DNA of 64,000 bases from Phycisphaerales bacterium (GCA_022839625.1 JALHJL010000010.1:26081-90080), one strand, 5' to 3'. Positions 8,410 through 18,317 are shown, counted from the stretch's first letter. Notes: generated by a model not told the origin, from the sequence alone. A program made the numbers and translations.

Positions 8410-9627
8410 CTAGGTCCGCAAGCCCGTGGTCGCCATCCGCAGAATGGGCACGAGCAGCGCGATCGCGATGAACGCGATCATACCACCCATCAACATCAAC
8501 AACAGCGGCTCCAACAGGCGCATCGTGAAATCAATCTGCCGGGCCGTCCGCTCTTCTTGCGTATTCGCAATCTCGACCAGCACCTTGTCGAGACTATTGC
8601 TTTCCTCGGCAACGGCGATCATGTCCACGATCGCCGGCGGGAACACCCGCGCCGCCGCCAGCGGCCGGGCCAGCGACTCGCCGGCCCGCACGCTTTCCGC
8701 CGCCTCGTCGATCGCGTCCGCCAGGACGGCGTTGCCGGTCGAGTCCTTGGAGATCTTCAGCGATTGCAGGATCGGGATGCCGTTGGCCAGCATGGTGCCG
8801 AACACGCGGCAGAACCGGCAAATGGCCACCATCGTGTAGATCTTCCCCAGCCCCACCATCCGCAACTGCACGCGGGACCACATCGCCCGCCCCACGGCGC
8901 TTTGGAAATACCCCAGCACGACGATCACCAGCAGCACGGCCCCGCCCAGCAGCCACAGCCCATGCTCGCGCATCACGTCACTGACGCCGAAGACGATCTG
9001 CGTCGGCAGGGGCAGGTTCTGCCCTTCCAGGACCGAGCGGATCTTCGGCACCACGTACGCCATGATGAACGATACGGCGCCGATCGCGCCAAACAGGAGG
9101 ATGCACGGGTAGATCAGCGCGCCGATGAACTTGTTCTTGAGCGCATCCTGCCGAGCCACGAACTCCGAGAGCCGGGCCAGCACGTCCTCCAGGAATCCGC
9201 CCTTCTCGCCCGCGCGTACCATCGCCGCGTGCAAATCGGGGAACACGTGGGGGTGCTGGCGCATCGCGTCGGCCAGCGCGTCGCCGCCCGAAACGTCGTC
9301 CCGCAGCTCCCGCAACACCTGGCCCAGCGCCGCGGACGAGGATTGCTGCGAGAGCACGTCCAGCGCCCGCAGGATCGGCACGCCGGCCCGCAGCAGGTCC
9401 GCGAGCTGCTCGTACGTCTGCCCAACCTTGGACGCGCTCACCCGCCGCCTGCGCCCGGTCAGCAGCGAGCGCTGCTGAGACGCCTGCTCTTCTACCTCGA
9501 TGGGAAGTAAGGATCGCTCGTCGAGGACGCGGGCCGCCGCCATTGCGCTTTCCGCAATCAGCGTCCCGCGGACTTGCTCGCCAGTTGCGTTTCGGGCTCG
9601 ATAGACAAACGTCGGCACGCGTTCCAC
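8410..9627 (-). CDS. gspF: Type II secretion inner-membrane platform protein GspF
   Basis: A 405-residue polytopic protein with two T2SF domains (about residues 70-190 and 270-395) and three membrane helices (near 170-190, 220-240 and 375-398). Conserved stretches include TYEQLADLLRAGVPILRAL and, in the second copy, FCRVFGTMLANGIPILQSL. GspF is the rotor-like platform that couples the ATPase to pseudopilus growth. It is the first gene of the operon here, with no gspE upstream. The start is GTG (9627); a second in-frame GTG three codons later is equally plausible. Confidence 0.9.
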   Translation of the reverse strand: MERVPTFVYRARNATGEQVRGTLIAESAMAAARVLDERSLLPIEVEEQASQQRSLLTGRRRRVSASKVGQTYEQLADLLRAGVPILRALDVLSQQSSSAALGQVLRELRDDVSGGDALADAMRQHPHVFPDLHAAMVRAGEKGGFLEDVLARLSEFVARQDALKNKFIGALIYPCILLFGAIGAVSFIMAYVVPKIRSVLEGQNLPLPTQIVFGVSDVMREHGLWLLGGAVLLVIVVLGYFQSAVGRAMWSRVQLRMVGLGKIYTMVAICRFCRVFGTMLANGIPILQSLKISKDSTGNAVLADAIDEAAESVRAGESLARPLAAARVFPPAIVDMIAVAEESNSLDKVLVEIANTQEERTARQIDFTMRLLEPLLLMLMGGMIAFIAIALLVPILRMATTGLRT

Positions 9628-9879
9628 TCACTCGGGTCATACAGGGCGCAACACGCCCAGCCACTATAGCTTATACTAATTCCGGCCGGGCGGGATGCAG
9701 CCGCTGCCTTGGAATGCCCATCGGGGCCGACACAGCGTTGGCAGGGCAGTTGTGGGGCCGGCCAGCCTCCTGGGCCCGGACTTCCGGGAACGCGCCCGGC
9801 ATCGTCACCTCTTGCGGAAGCGTCCGTCGTTCCGGCGGTTATGGCGGCCGCCGTACCGCACCCGCGGCGGCGGCCCGCG

Positions 9880-10410
9880 TCAATTGTGCCCCGGTCCCTT
9901 TGCGATCCGCTCCCAGCCGGCGCGGACCAGGTGCAGGCCGTGCACGCAGTACTCGAACTGCTCGCTGAGTTGCAGCAGGACCTGCGCCGGCGGGCGTTCA
10001 TCGGCGCGCGTCAGCTCGCCGGCGATGCCGTAGGAGCGCCGGCCGTGCTGGAGGTAGAAGTCGAGACGGCCGGGCCGGCCGGGGCGCGGCCGCAACTGCT
10101 CCGGGTACACGCCCGTCCAGAAGAGCGTGAAGTCGCCCATATACTTGTAGATCAGTCGGCGGCGACGGGTCTCATCCAGGTGGGGGCCGAGGTCGGCCTG
10201 GGCCTCCATGTGCGACAGCTCCTCGATCACCGTGTTGTCGACCGTCCGGAGCCGATAAATGCGGTCCATGTGGACGAAGTCGGCCAACATGTCCCCGACG
10301 TATTCTGTCAGTGCGGGGTCACAGATGCCCAGTTCGACCATGAAGACCTGTTCGACCAGCCCGTCGAAGAGCCGTCGAAGTGCTTCTCCGCGTTCGAAAA
10401 TCGGGCACAT
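9880..10410 (-). CDS. Conserved hypothetical protein, 176 aa
   Basis: No family was recognised. ATG 10410 follows a GAGGCG-type ribosome site, so the long upstream extension of the frame is probably not translated. The protein looks soluble and mostly helical, with no signal peptide or membrane segment. It has features such as LADFVHMDRIYRLR and LIYKYMGDFTLFWTGVYPEQ, and a C-terminal EQFEYCVHGLHLVRAGWERI. Low-complexity regions are absent and codon use matches its neighbours, which supports a real gene. It lies between gspF and the PIN-TRAM gene, both on the same strand, with gaps of about 200-250 bp, so it may be transcribed alone. Confidence 0.65.
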   Translation of the reverse strand: MCPIFERGEALRRLFDGLVEQVFMVELGICDPALTEYVGDMLADFVHMDRIYRLRTVDNTVIEELSHMEAQADLGPHLDETRRRRLIYKYMGDFTLFWTGVYPEQLRPRPGRPGRLDFYLQHGRRSYGIAGELTRADERPPAQVLLQLSEQFEYCVHGLHLVRAGWERIAKGPGHN

Positions 10411-10617
10411 GACTTCGCCTCGCGCGCCTGCGGGGTCAGCCCACGCCATCGCAGCGCACGCACTTGATTGTATAGGCGGTCCGGAAAACAGGATGTCGGC
10501 GGTCGAACAGGCTATGCCGCGCGCCGCCAGACACCGCCCGCCAGGCGGACTCCGCAACTCCGCCTCTTCCAGTGAATCGACCGCGATGCAGCGGCAGTTT
10601 ACTGAGCAGGGCCCCGG

Positions 10618-11688
10618 CTAGATGCGACCGCGCGAGCGGCGGAGCGGCGGCGGGGCACCTTCGGGGCGTCCGAAAATCATCCGCCCGGCGGAGGTCTGGA
10701 GGACGCTCGTGACGGTAAGCCCGACCTCTTCGTTGATCTTCTCGCGGCAACCCTCGGCGACGACCATCGTCCCGTCTTCGAGGTAGCCGACCCCCTGGCC
10801 CGGCTCCTCGCCGGGCTTGATGACGCGCACGGTGAGCGTTTCGCCCGGCATGACCACGGGCTTGAGGGCATTGGCCAGATCGTTGATGTTGATGACATCG
10901 ACCCCGCGGATCTGGGCGATCTTGTTGAGGTTGTAATCGTTCGTGACGACGCGACCGTCGACCTTCTTGGCCAGGGCGACCAGCTTCTGGTCCACGTCGC
11001 CGGCTTCGTCGATGCTCGGCAGCCGCGTGTCGGAGATGCGAATCTCGACTTTGTCGTTGGTCTGAAGCTTGTTGAGCATGTCGAGGCCGCGGCGGCCGCG
11101 GTTGCGCTTCAATTTGTCGGGGCTGTCCGCGATGGCCTGCAACTCCTGGAGCACGAAACGGGGGATGAACAGCGGGGAGTCGATGATCCGGGTCTCGCAG
11201 ATGTCGGCGATGCGGCCGTCGATGATCACCGAGGTGTCCAGGATCAGCGGCCGGGCGCCGCGCGTCTGGCGGGCGAACTCCACGTACGGAATGACAAACC
11301 GCACATCGTCCTTCGTTTGCAGGATGAAGCTCATCGAGAAGTAGCAGCAGATGATCCCGATCATCAGCTTCGTCGCGGCCACCAGCGGGTTCTTGGCCAG
11401 GTCGTCCATGCCGGGGAAATAGCTCTCGATCACCAGGTCAACGATCAGGCCCAGCCCGTACGCGAAGCCGATGCCGACCACCAACCCGAGGAACGCTCCG
11501 GAGAGGGCGGCGAGCGACTTGCGGGTCAGAAAGAAGTCGACGACCACGAGAAGCACGGCCACCCCGAACGCCCCGTACAGCCACCACTTGGCCTGCGCTC
11601 CGAGATACGGAACGCTCTTGGCCGCCGCGACAAACGCAACCGCCCAGATCAGAACGACGAAGACGACGCGCAGACCCCAAATGACCAT
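10618..11688 (-). CDS. Membrane-anchored PIN-TRAM domain protein (YacL-like)
   Basis: A 356-residue protein. Four membrane helices occupy residues 1-125. A PIN nuclease-like domain (about 150-280) begins with [19 protein letters not shown], has the acidic residues expected of the fold (Asp in LDTS, Glu in LQELQAIAD, and Asp in the [16 protein letters not shown] segment), and ends near [14 protein letters not shown] domain (about 285-345) follows, containing [15 protein letters not shown]. This matches the YacL family of Firmicutes and other bacteria, predicted membrane-tethered RNases of uncertain substrate. ATG 11688 was chosen because GAGAGGAAC precedes it and the first helix then starts at once. 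Confidence 0.88.
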   Translation of the reverse strand: MVIWGLRVVFVVLIWAVAFVAAAKSVPYLGAQAKWWLYGAFGVAVLLVVVDFFLTRKSLAALSGAFLGLVVGIGFAYGLGLIVDLVIESYFPGMDDLAKNPLVAATKLMIGIICCYFSMSFILQTKDDVRFVIPYVEFARQTRGARPLILDTSVIIDGRIADICETRIIDSPLFIPRFVLQELQAIADSPDKLKRNRGRRGLDMLNKLQTNDKVEIRISDTRLPSIDEAGDVDQKLVALAKKVDGRVVTNDYNLNKIAQIRGVDVININDLANALKPVVMPGETLTVRVIKPGEEPGQGVGYLEDGTMVVAEGCREKINEEVGLTVTSVLQTSAGRMIFGRPEGAPPPLRRSRGRI

Positions 11689-11927
11689 TGTCCAGTTCCT
11701 CTCACTCTCGCTGGCCGCACGGGCCGTATAATCCTGGCCCCCGGTGTTGCCGGGCAACGTCGACGGCACGCCGAGGTCAGGCGGATGATCTCGCCGCGAA
11801 GAGCGGTGTTCCGCCATTGTACGTTCCGGCCCCGCCGATACAAGTTGGCGACGGGCAGCGGAACGCACCCATTGTGCCGCCGGCTCGGGCGTCCGCCACC
11901 CGATCGCGAGCGGTCCTGGGAGCGCAC

Positions 11928-12590
11928 GTGAGCCAGAGCCGTTCGCCGCAAGCACGACCGTCCCCCGCCGCCCGGCACGCCGCTGCGGTCCGCCGACTTT
12001 GCCGCGCGGACCGGCGGCTGGCCCAACTCATCCGTCGGATTGGCCCATACTGTCCGACGCTCACCCGCGACCCGTTCCGGGCACTGGTCGGGTCCGTCAT
12101 CCATCAACAAGTTTCGATGAGCGCGGCGGCGGCGATACAACGCCGGTTGCGGGCGGCGTGCGGCGGCCGCGTCACGCCGGCGGCGCTCCTGTGCCTGGAC
12201 GGCGAGGCGTTGCGTGCGCTGGGCTTGTCGCGGCAGAAGGCGGAGTACGTGCGCAACGTCGCCGACGCGTTTTCCAGCCGGCAGCTCACGGCCGCCCGGC
12301 TACGCCGCATGACCGACGAGGAGGTCATCGCCGCGACCACCGCCATCCGAGGTGTCGGGCGCTGGACCGCGGAGATGCTGTTGATCTTCTGCCTGGAGCG
12401 GCCGGACGTGTGGCCGGTGGACGATTTCGGGCTGCGCACGGCGGTGGGGCGGTTCCTGGGGCTGTCGGAGACTCCGCCGCCGTCCGCCATCCGTGACGTG
12501 GCGGACCCCTGGCGGCCGTACCGGAGCTACGCCACTTGGTATCTTTGGCGCAGCTTGCAGGGGCCGGTCGCGCCGCGCATCGACGGGTGA
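11928..12590 (+). CDS. DNA-3-methyladenine glycosylase II family (AlkA-like)
   Basis: A 220-residue HhH-GPD base-excision glycosylase. The helix-hairpin-helix reads [20 protein letters not shown], and the catalytic Asp lies in [17 protein letters not shown] (about residue 165). Upstream, [20 protein letters not shown] is the typical family opening. It should remove alkylated purines such as 3-methyladenine from DNA. The N-terminal domain of E. coli AlkA is absent, as in the shorter bacterial form. GTG 11928, preceded by GGGAG, is the likely start, because the upstream part of the frame overlaps the divergent promoter region. Confidence 0.88.
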   Translation: MSQSRSPQARPSPAARHAAAVRRLCRADRRLAQLIRRIGPYCPTLTRDPFRALVGSVIHQQVSMSAAAAIQRRLRAACGGRVTPAALLCLDGEALRALGLSRQKAEYVRNVADAFSSRQLTAARLRRMTDEEVIAATTAIRGVGRWTAEMLLIFCLERPDVWPVDDFGLRTAVGRFLGLSETPPPSAIRDVADPWRPYRSYATWYLWRSLQGPVAPRIDG

Positions 12591-13283
12591 GCCGCCGCAC
12601 GGGAGACAGTCTGCCTCCGCGGCCGATTGTCCCGAGCCTCCTGACCGTGAGGCGGCGCCCCACGCTACGGGACCAGCGCTGCACCGAACGGGGGGAGGTC
12701 TCCGCAGTGCGCGTTCTTGTCGCGGGTGATCTCCGCATGCTTCAGCCGGGGGCGCGGGTATGGTGGCAGGCACCCGCCATTCTGTAGGCCGATCACTGAT
12801 ACTCCCTGCATGCCGGCCCGCCGGGACGGATCCACTTGGGTCAACCATATCAAGCGCACGGCGCACGGTTTCGGCCACGACACCTGCCTTTTCCGCGCAC
12901 TGCGCACCGCTTCCCCCGGAATCCCCGAACGTCCCCCCAGAAAGCCACCGTACCGAACCTTGACTCTGCTTAGCAGAGCGCTAGCGTTATTCCGCTGTTA
13001 AGTGTGCAGGTGTTCGGGCCGCGCACGCCGGCGGGCCGTCTTCGCCGGAACACCGCGGAGCAGTACCGCGTGTCGTCGATTGCCCCGACGCGGGTGGGCG
13101 CAAACCAGTTGTTTGCCCCGGCCGCAGGACGATCGCGCGGCGCCGAACGTGAACGGGCGTGGCCCGCGGAGCTGTTCGACAGTCCACTTGGAGCACTCCC
13201 AAGACAACTATAACCGCGTGTGCAGTGGAACAGAAATTGTTCGGAACCAGTTGTCTAGCAATCAAACGCAGAGGATTACAACC
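12591..13283. other. Long intergenic region, no gene recognised
   Basis: These 693 bp separate alkA from an exoprotein gene. Short open frames on both strands have no recognisable motifs or ribosome sites. Base composition becomes less GC-rich over the last 90 bp, consistent with a promoter for the downstream gene, but no convincing -35/-10 pair was found. Confidence 0.4.
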
Positions 13284-14969
13284 ATGAAACGTCGAGGTCT
13301 ATCTGTAGTATTCGCGACGGCGCTCAGCGCGGCGTGTGCGGCGCTGGCCCAGCCCACGTACGTAAGCGGCATCTTGCACGAGCCGCTCGGTGACGCGGGC
13401 TTTGGGACGGTTGACGGCCGCGTGCTCACCGTCTCCAGCATCGGGAGCAGCGGCCAGGATGGCGTTGAAATACGCTGTCGCAGCGTCTCGGGCGGCGGGG
13501 TCGGCATCGACCTCACCGGGTTCGCCGGCGTGGGCGCTCCCAACCGCGAGATCAAGATCCGTCCCAAGGGTTGGGACGGCACCATAAAGGGGACGATGCG
13601 GGCATACAACGAATCCGCGACAGGCGAAATCATGCTCGCCGCCGATTTCACCCACATTGGCGCGAGCGAGTCGTCCTACGTCGAGTATGACGGGTTCGGC
13701 AATGTCGTGGCTTCGGGCTTCCTGCCCGCCGGCGGCGCCCTCGCGGCGCCCCCGTGTCTCGGCGGGTACATTATCTTTTACCCGTCGCTCACCCTCATCA
13801 GTTGGGGGCCGCCCAAGCAGTGGTCCGTGACGTGGAAGTTCTACTGCTCCCCCTGTCCAGACCCCTGGCAGTGGTTCGCGCCCTGCGGCGGCCCTAGCAC
13901 CGAGCGCACGATCGTCGTCACGCCTATCGTGCCCGGCGGCCTGCCCGGCCTGGGCGACCTTGAGTCACTCCTGGTCACCGGCAGTGACCTGCCCGACCTG
14001 GACGGCGACGGCGTGCCCGACCTCGTGGTAGGCAACGCCGACGTGAAGACGTTCCCGATCCCCTGTCCGCCATGGGATTGCCTCGGACCTGACACGGCTT
14101 TGAACAATGCGCGTTGGGGACTCGGCCAGGCCCGCATCAGCGAAGAATGCACGCCCGACGGCATGGGCGGCTGCGATGAGACGGACCGCCGCCTGGTCGT
14201 GACGAATCTCGGCTCCAGCGGACAAGACGGCGTAGCGATCGTACTGCCACCGGGGGCCGGCAGTGTCGGTGCCGAGTTGGCAAAGGGCAACTGCTGCCGC
14301 GGGCACGTCATCATCATGAAGCTCTACGATGACGACGGTCACGAGCAGCGCGTGATTCGCACCCAAACCTTCGACCCCAGCGGCACCGAGGAACTGGACG
14401 CGGACTTCTCCTCGCTCGGCGCCACGGGCTATCGCCTGACGCTGTACGGCGCTTCCGGCCAGGTCCTTGGGCCCCCCGGGGGAACCGACTTTCTCAGCGG
14501 CGGTCCCAAGCCCGTCTTCACCAACTTCTGTCCCCCGGGTGCCACCGAGTGGTGGATGAACATGGGCACGCCGAGCAACCCGATCTGGGTCTTCCAAGGC
14601 TGCCTCGGCGGCTACGACTTCGTGCTGCCCGGTTACGGCGCGGTGCCGAACGTGGCCTCGTTCCGCATCGAGCCGCTCGACGCGCTGATGAGCTTCGGCA
14701 ATCGTGCGCGCTGCGAGATCGCGAGCGATGACACCGAGGGCCTGGTGCTGGACGGCCTGCTGATCACGCAAGCCGTCACCGGCGACCTCAACTGCGACAA
14801 CGTCGTGAACTTCGGCGACATCAACCCGTTCGTGCTGCGGCTCGCCAACCCGGCGGCGTACCACGCGGCCTTCCCGGGCTGCCCGGATACGAACGGCGAC
14901 ATCAACGGTGACGGCGTCGTCAACTTCGGCGACATCAACCCGTTCGTCGCGCTGCTCGCCGGCGGCTAA
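13284..14969 (+). CDS. Secreted protein with duplicated domain and C-terminal dockerin-like tail
   Basis: A 561-residue exoprotein with a signal peptide (residues 1-22, ending ACAALAQ) and a good ribosome site (GAGGATTACAACC before ATG). Two related segments are visible: one from about residue 40 (VSSIGSSGQDGVEI) and one from about residue 305 (TNLGSSGQDGVAIVLPPG). Each ends in a D-A/L-DF-x-x-x-GA motif, so the protein probably arose by internal duplication. The last 65 residues hold two calcium-loop repeats, GDLNCDNVVNFGDINPFV and GDINGDGVVNFGDINPFV, a dockerin-like module common on planctomycete exoproteins. Function is unknown. Export through Sec is likely, with final surface attachment via the tail as an inference. 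Confidence 0.8.
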   Translation: MKRRGLSVVFATALSAACAALAQPTYVSGILHEPLGDAGFGTVDGRVLTVSSIGSSGQDGVEIRCRSVSGGGVGIDLTGFAGVGAPNREIKIRPKGWDGTIKGTMRAYNESATGEIMLAADFTHIGASESSYVEYDGFGNVVASGFLPAGGALAAPPCLGGYIIFYPSLTLISWGPPKQWSVTWKFYCSPCPDPWQWFAPCGGPSTERTIVVTPIVPGGLPGLGDLESLLVTGSDLPDLDGDGVPDLVVGNADVKTFPIPCPPWDCLGPDTALNNARWGLGQARISEECTPDGMGGCDETDRRLVVTNLGSSGQDGVAIVLPPGAGSVGAELAKGNCCRGHVIIMKLYDDDGHEQRVIRTQTFDPSGTEELDADFSSLGATGYRLTLYGASGQVLGPPGGTDFLSGGPKPVFTNFCPPGATEWWMNMGTPSNPIWVFQGCLGGYDFVLPGYGAVPNVASFRIEPLDALMSFGNRARCEIASDDTEGLVLDGLLITQAVTGDLNCDNVVNFGDINPFVLRLANPAAYHAAFPGCPDTNGDINGDGVVNFGDINPFVALLAGG

Positions 14970-15126
14970 ATCACGGGGCGCGATTCGGGTACGGGCGCTA
15001 GAACCCGAAGCGCCAGCGAGCGCCCGCCCGTCGGAACGCGAAGCGCAAGCAAACGCCCGCCCGTCAGAACGCGAAGCGCAAGCGAGCGCGTATTGGACCA
15101 CGCGCTGGCTCGCGCGGCGCGTTCTG
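14970..15126. repeat. REP-like array: 33-bp tandem units plus inverted arm
   Basis: Starting immediately after the stop codon, TCACGGGGCGCGATTC is followed by three 33-bp units. They begin at 15001, 15034 and 15067, with the consensus GAACGCGAAGCGCAAGCGAG. An inverted partner lies at 15101-15126 (CTGGCTCGCGCGGCGCGTTC). The last unit and the inverted arm would fold into a hairpin. A single-unit version of the same layout is found at 18318-18413. Confidence 0.8.
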
Positions 15127-15158
15127 ACGGCGCTCCCAATTCGCGCACGGCCATATAG

Positions 15159-15331
15159 CAGTCCGGTGCAGAAGTGTAGCGCCGGACCTGAGCTCGCCGC
15201 AGCGAGTCGCCTGTGGCGACCTGCCCGCCGTGCCGGGTGTCCGGCGAGGATTCCATTCGGCTCGAACAACGTCGGACACGGAGGTCCGACGCTACGGGTG
15301 AGCGGTCCGCGAGGAGTTCTGCGGCGGACTG
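15159..15331. repeat. Nested-palindrome dispersed repeat, copy 1
   Basis: Three nested inverted pairs are visible: CAGTCCGGTGCA with TGCGGCGGACTG, GTAGCGCCGGACCT with AGGTCCGACGCTAC, and GTGTCCGGCG with CGTCGGACAC. The centre contains GAGGATTCCATTCGGCTC. A second copy with the same words lies at 24742-24887, and a related shorter one at 55453-55525. The element overlaps the 3' end of the phytase-like gene and supplies its stop codon. Confidence 0.85.
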
Positions 15332-16500
15332 ATAGGGCCTGCCCCAACACTCCCCTTCCCAGAAGGAAGAGGGGAGGTTGTCCCGCATTGCCGGAGACTT
15401 CGGCCGGTCGGCCGGCCGAGTGCCGTAGGCGGCGCGGCCTCGCGCGGCGCCGCACGGCGCACGATGTCGGCGACGTCCGCGAGCGAATACGAGCACACCT
15501 CGGCGTCGTTGTTGACGGCCAGAAGAAGGCCGGCCGAAAAGGGGCCGAGCGGCTCAGCGTACACACAGATGCCGTCGGTGTTCGCGATTCGCGGCCGGCC
15601 GGTGAAGGCCGTGACGTAGCGCAGAGTGCGGCGCTCGAACACGTGCCACACCGTCAGGGTCTTGCGCTGGTCGGTGAGCATGACGTACCCCGCCTCTTCG
15701 CCGGCCCACAGCACAATCCCCTCCGGGTCGCCGACGACAAGACCGTCGCCCAGCGTGGTGCCGGTGAAGCGCCCGCCGCGCTCGTAGACCTTGACGTTCT
15801 TGTGGACCTCGTCACAGAGCAGCACGCGGTCCAGCTCGTCGTCCACCACGACGGATTCCGCCTCGCCAATGGCCCCGGGGCCGGCTTCGTCGCCGAACGC
15901 CTGCACGTGCTCCGCGCGCAAGCCTTCGTCCTCGAGGACAAGGCGGTAGACGTGCACGGCTTCCGACGGCGGCACGTCGGCCTGCGTAACATAGAGGAAC
16001 GTTCCCTCCGGGCGATACGAAACGGCCGCTCCGTAAGGCCGCTTCAACTCCTCGGCCCCGAACATGCCCGCCGGTCGCAGCGTGTCCGGGCAGAACGCCT
16101 GGACCCGCCGATTGTCCCGTTCGACGACGAGCACCAGCGAGCGCGGCGTCGGTTGGCTTGTCCCGCGCGCGGGGTTGGAGAGCCGTACCGTCACAATCCC
16201 GTTCGGCTGCTTGAATTCGCCGGCGGCCGTCCCGGTTTGACCGAAGCTCCTGATGAACTTGCCGTCGGCGGCATCGAAGAGATCGACGCGGTCGCCCTTC
16301 TTCGCCGTCGCGAAGACGACCACCTGTCCGGACGCCAGGCGACACGCGGCCAACGAGTCGGTGGTGCCGTAGGTCGTGCCGTGGGACGCCCACGCTCGTG
16401 GAACCGTGACGAGGTCGGACAGCTCCTGGGCGACTGCCGGCCCGGAAAGGGCGACGAGGGCGACGAGCGCGGCCAACAGCAGGGATCGTCTGAAGTACAC
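15292..16500 (-). CDS. Secreted beta-propeller phytase-like protein
   Basis: A 402-residue protein with a signal peptide (residues 1-25, ending SGPAVAQ). Residues 30-345 resemble the beta-propeller phytase family (Pfam Phytase, 3-phytase type): propeller-blade repeats, EAESVVVDDELDRVLLCDE, DPEGIVLWAGEEAGYVMLTD, and NTDGICVYAEPLGPFSAGLL ending LLLAVNND. In the family these segments carry calcium-ligating acidic residues. It may hydrolyse phytate or another phosphoester outside the cytoplasm. The last 55 residues (from about RRAAPREAAPP) are Pro/Arg/Ser-rich, unrelated to the propeller, and encoded partly by a dispersed repeat that also provides the TAG stop. The native C-terminus was therefore probably replaced. 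Confidence 0.75.
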   Translation of the reverse strand: MYFRRSLLLAALVALVALSGPAVAQELSDLVTVPRAWASHGTTYGTTDSLAACRLASGQVVVFATAKKGDRVDLFDAADGKFIRSFGQTGTAAGEFKQPNGIVTVRLSNPARGTSQPTPRSLVLVVERDNRRVQAFCPDTLRPAGMFGAEELKRPYGAAVSYRPEGTFLYVTQADVPPSEAVHVYRLVLEDEGLRAEHVQAFGDEAGPGAIGEAESVVVDDELDRVLLCDEVHKNVKVYERGGRFTGTTLGDGLVVGDPEGIVLWAGEEAGYVMLTDQRKTLTVWHVFERRTLRYVTAFTGRPRIANTDGICVYAEPLGPFSAGLLLAVNNDAEVCSYSLADVADIVRRAAPREAAPPTALGRPTGRSLRQCGTTSPLPSGKGSVGAGPISPPQNSSRTAHP

Positions 16501-16733
16501 CGCTTATTCTCCTGGCGTGTCTAACGGTCGCGTTGCATGAGACCCGTCACAGTGTAGCACACGGCTACGCGCACGCGCCGGGGCGGCCGGGATTTAGCGC
16601 AATCAAGGCGTTGCCTTAACGTGTTCCTCACACGCGCCAGCCTATAAGTACTACTGAAATCGGCATCGGGCTTGGCGGTGCGGGACGTCCCCACACCGTC
16701 CCCTCGGATCCCTAACAGGCAGGAGAGAGAGCA

Positions 16734-17366
16734 ATGAGGAGTATTGCAGGTGGTCTAGGACTGGTCTTCGTTCTGGCGAGCATCGTGCCCCCGGCTTCCG
16801 CCGGCATGTACATCACTGAGTGGATGTACTCGGGCGCCAACGGGGAGTTCGTCGAGTTCACCAACCTCGGCGCCGTGCCAATCGACATGACCGGCTGGAG
16901 TTACGATGACGACAGCCAGTTGCCGGGCGTCTTCGACCTGAGCGGTTTCGGCGTCGTGCAGCCCGGCCAGTCCGTGATTATCACGGAGAGCACCGCGGAT
17001 GGCTTCATCGCCGCCTGGAACTTGAGCGGGGTGGCGGTGCTCGGCGGCTACACCAACAACCTGGGGCGCAACGACGAGATCAACCTCTTCAACGCCGGCG
17101 GCCAGTTGGTCGACCGTCTCACCTACGGCGACCAGACGTTCCCCGGCACCATTCGTACGCAGAACGTTAGCGGCAACCCGCTGACGCCCGCGGCCCTCGG
17201 CGCGAACGACGTGTCCCAGTGGACGCTCTCCGTCGTGGGCGACGAGTTCGGGTCGTATACCTCGACGGGCGGCGACAAGGGCAACCCGGGCATCTACATC
17301 CCGGAGCCCGCCGGCCTCGTGCTGCTGGGGTTGGCCGGCCTGACCTTGCGGCGCCGGCACGGATAG
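16734..17366 (+). CDS. Lamin-tail-domain exoprotein with PEP-CTERM-like anchor
   Basis: A 210-residue protein with a signal peptide (to about residue 23, PASAG) and then a lamin-tail (LTD) domain: YITEWMYSGANGEFVEFTNL, a central GWSYDDDS, and NNLGRNDEINLFNAGGQLVD. The C-terminus reads IPEPAGLVLLGLAGLTLRRR, a short PEP-motif, membrane helix and basic tail as in PEP-CTERM or related sorting signals. Such proteins are processed at the outer surface in bacteria that have an exosortase, but no exosortase is seen in this window. AGGAGAGAGAGCA precedes the ATG. The next gene, a pseudopilin-like protein, follows 33 bp later and may be co-transcribed. Confidence 0.8.
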   Translation: MRSIAGGLGLVFVLASIVPPASAGMYITEWMYSGANGEFVEFTNLGAVPIDMTGWSYDDDSQLPGVFDLSGFGVVQPGQSVIITESTADGFIAAWNLSGVAVLGGYTNNLGRNDEINLFNAGGQLVDRLTYGDQTFPGTIRTQNVSGNPLTPAALGANDVSQWTLSVVGDEFGSYTSTGGDKGNPGIYIPEPAGLVLLGLAGLTLRRRHG

Positions 17367-17399
17367 AGAGCTGGACAAGCGCTGAAGTGAGGGCGAGCA

Positions 17400-18317
17400 A
17401 TGAGCCGTAGAGCGTACGTCGGGTTCACTCTGATTGAGCTGCTCGTGGTCGTCGCGATCATCGCGCTGCTGATCAGCATCCTGCTGCCGGCCTTGGGACG
17501 TGCCCGGGAATCGTCCCGGGAGGCGAAATGCGCAGCCAACCTGCGCATGTTCGGCATCGGAGTGCACACCTACGCCGTGGAAAACAAGGACGTATCCTGT
17601 AGCGGCTCCTTCGACCCTGAGGTGTCGAACGGCCGCGACGGCCCCGTCGATCGCATCGGCTGGGTCGCGGACCTCGTCAACCGGAACGTCGCGTTTCCCG
17701 CCAAGCAGTTGTGTCCCTCCAATCCCGCCCGCTACAACCAGAAACTCGGCGAGCGGGCGGCCGGCTCGAATTCCTATACGCCGGACCAGGCGCGCGATCT
17801 CATCAGCCGCGGCTACAACACCAATTACACGCAGTCGTGGTACATGGCGCGCACCGAGTGGCGTCCGAGTTCGCGGGACTACAACTTGAAGCGCGTCGCG
17901 GCCACATGTGGGCCGCTCCGGCTCTCGTGCTGGGGACGGGTCACCGACGCCCGCATTCCGCTGCTCGGCGACGGCCGCACGGACATCGACGACCTCGTGC
18001 TCGGCGAGCGCTCGGTCAAGACGATGACCGACGGGCCGTGGGACGGACCGTACGGCACCCAGAACTACCGCGACTTCGGCCCCGCCCACGGCCAGGGAGC
18101 CGCGATCTTCGGCAAGAAACAGCATGATCGCGAGCGGGCCAACGTGCTCTTCGGCGACGGGCACGTCCGTGTGTTCGTCGATCAGGACCACGACGGGGAG
18201 TTCGGAATCAACGAGGAGGTCGTCCCCGCCGAACAGCGCGATCTGGACGAAATGCTCGTGTTCGACGGCGTGCTCAGCCTGGGACGCCGCTCGCTGGATG
18301 CGTGGGAGCTGCACTGA
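17400..18317 (+). CDS. Pseudopilin-like protein (planctomycete prepilin-type N-terminal domain)
   Basis: A 305-residue protein with the prepilin signature [20 protein letters not shown] at residues 7-26 and a large globular domain. Near the C-terminus [14 protein letters not shown] contains the DGH motif shared by the DUF1559-like and related proteins that planctomycetes carry in many copies. The leader is processed by prepilin peptidase. The globular part probably lies outside the inner membrane, with unknown partners. It follows the lamin-tail protein by 33 bp and is followed by a REP-like element. Two more members of the family occur in this window. Confidence 0.85.
   Translation: MSRRAYVGFTLIELLVVVAIIALLISILLPALGRARESSREAKCAANLRMFGIGVHTYAVENKDVSCSGSFDPEVSNGRDGPVDRIGWVADLVNRNVAFPAKQLCPSNPARYNQKLGERAAGSNSYTPDQARDLISRGYNTNYTQSWYMARTEWRPSSRDYNLKRVAATCGPLRLSCWGRVTDARIPLLGDGRTDIDDLVLGERSVKTMTDGPWDGPYGTQNYRDFGPAHGQGAAIFGKKQHDRERANVLFGDGHVRVFVDQDHDGEFGINEEVVPAEQRDLDEMLVFDGVLSLGRRSLDAWELH

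Noticed and set aside
12665..12907. 80-codon minus-strand frame after alkA
   Set aside because: It has no ribosome site, no recognised motif and a composition like neighbouring non-coding DNA.
15001..15097. Possible CRISPR array (three 33-bp near-identical units)
   Set aside because: The units are contiguous with no spacers between them, differ from each other, and pair with an inverted arm, so they are a REP-type array. No cas gene is present.
16605..16660. TATAAG near 16643 as a promoter for the lamin-tail gene
   Set aside because: The -10-like word is present, but no -35 element lies at a suitable distance.
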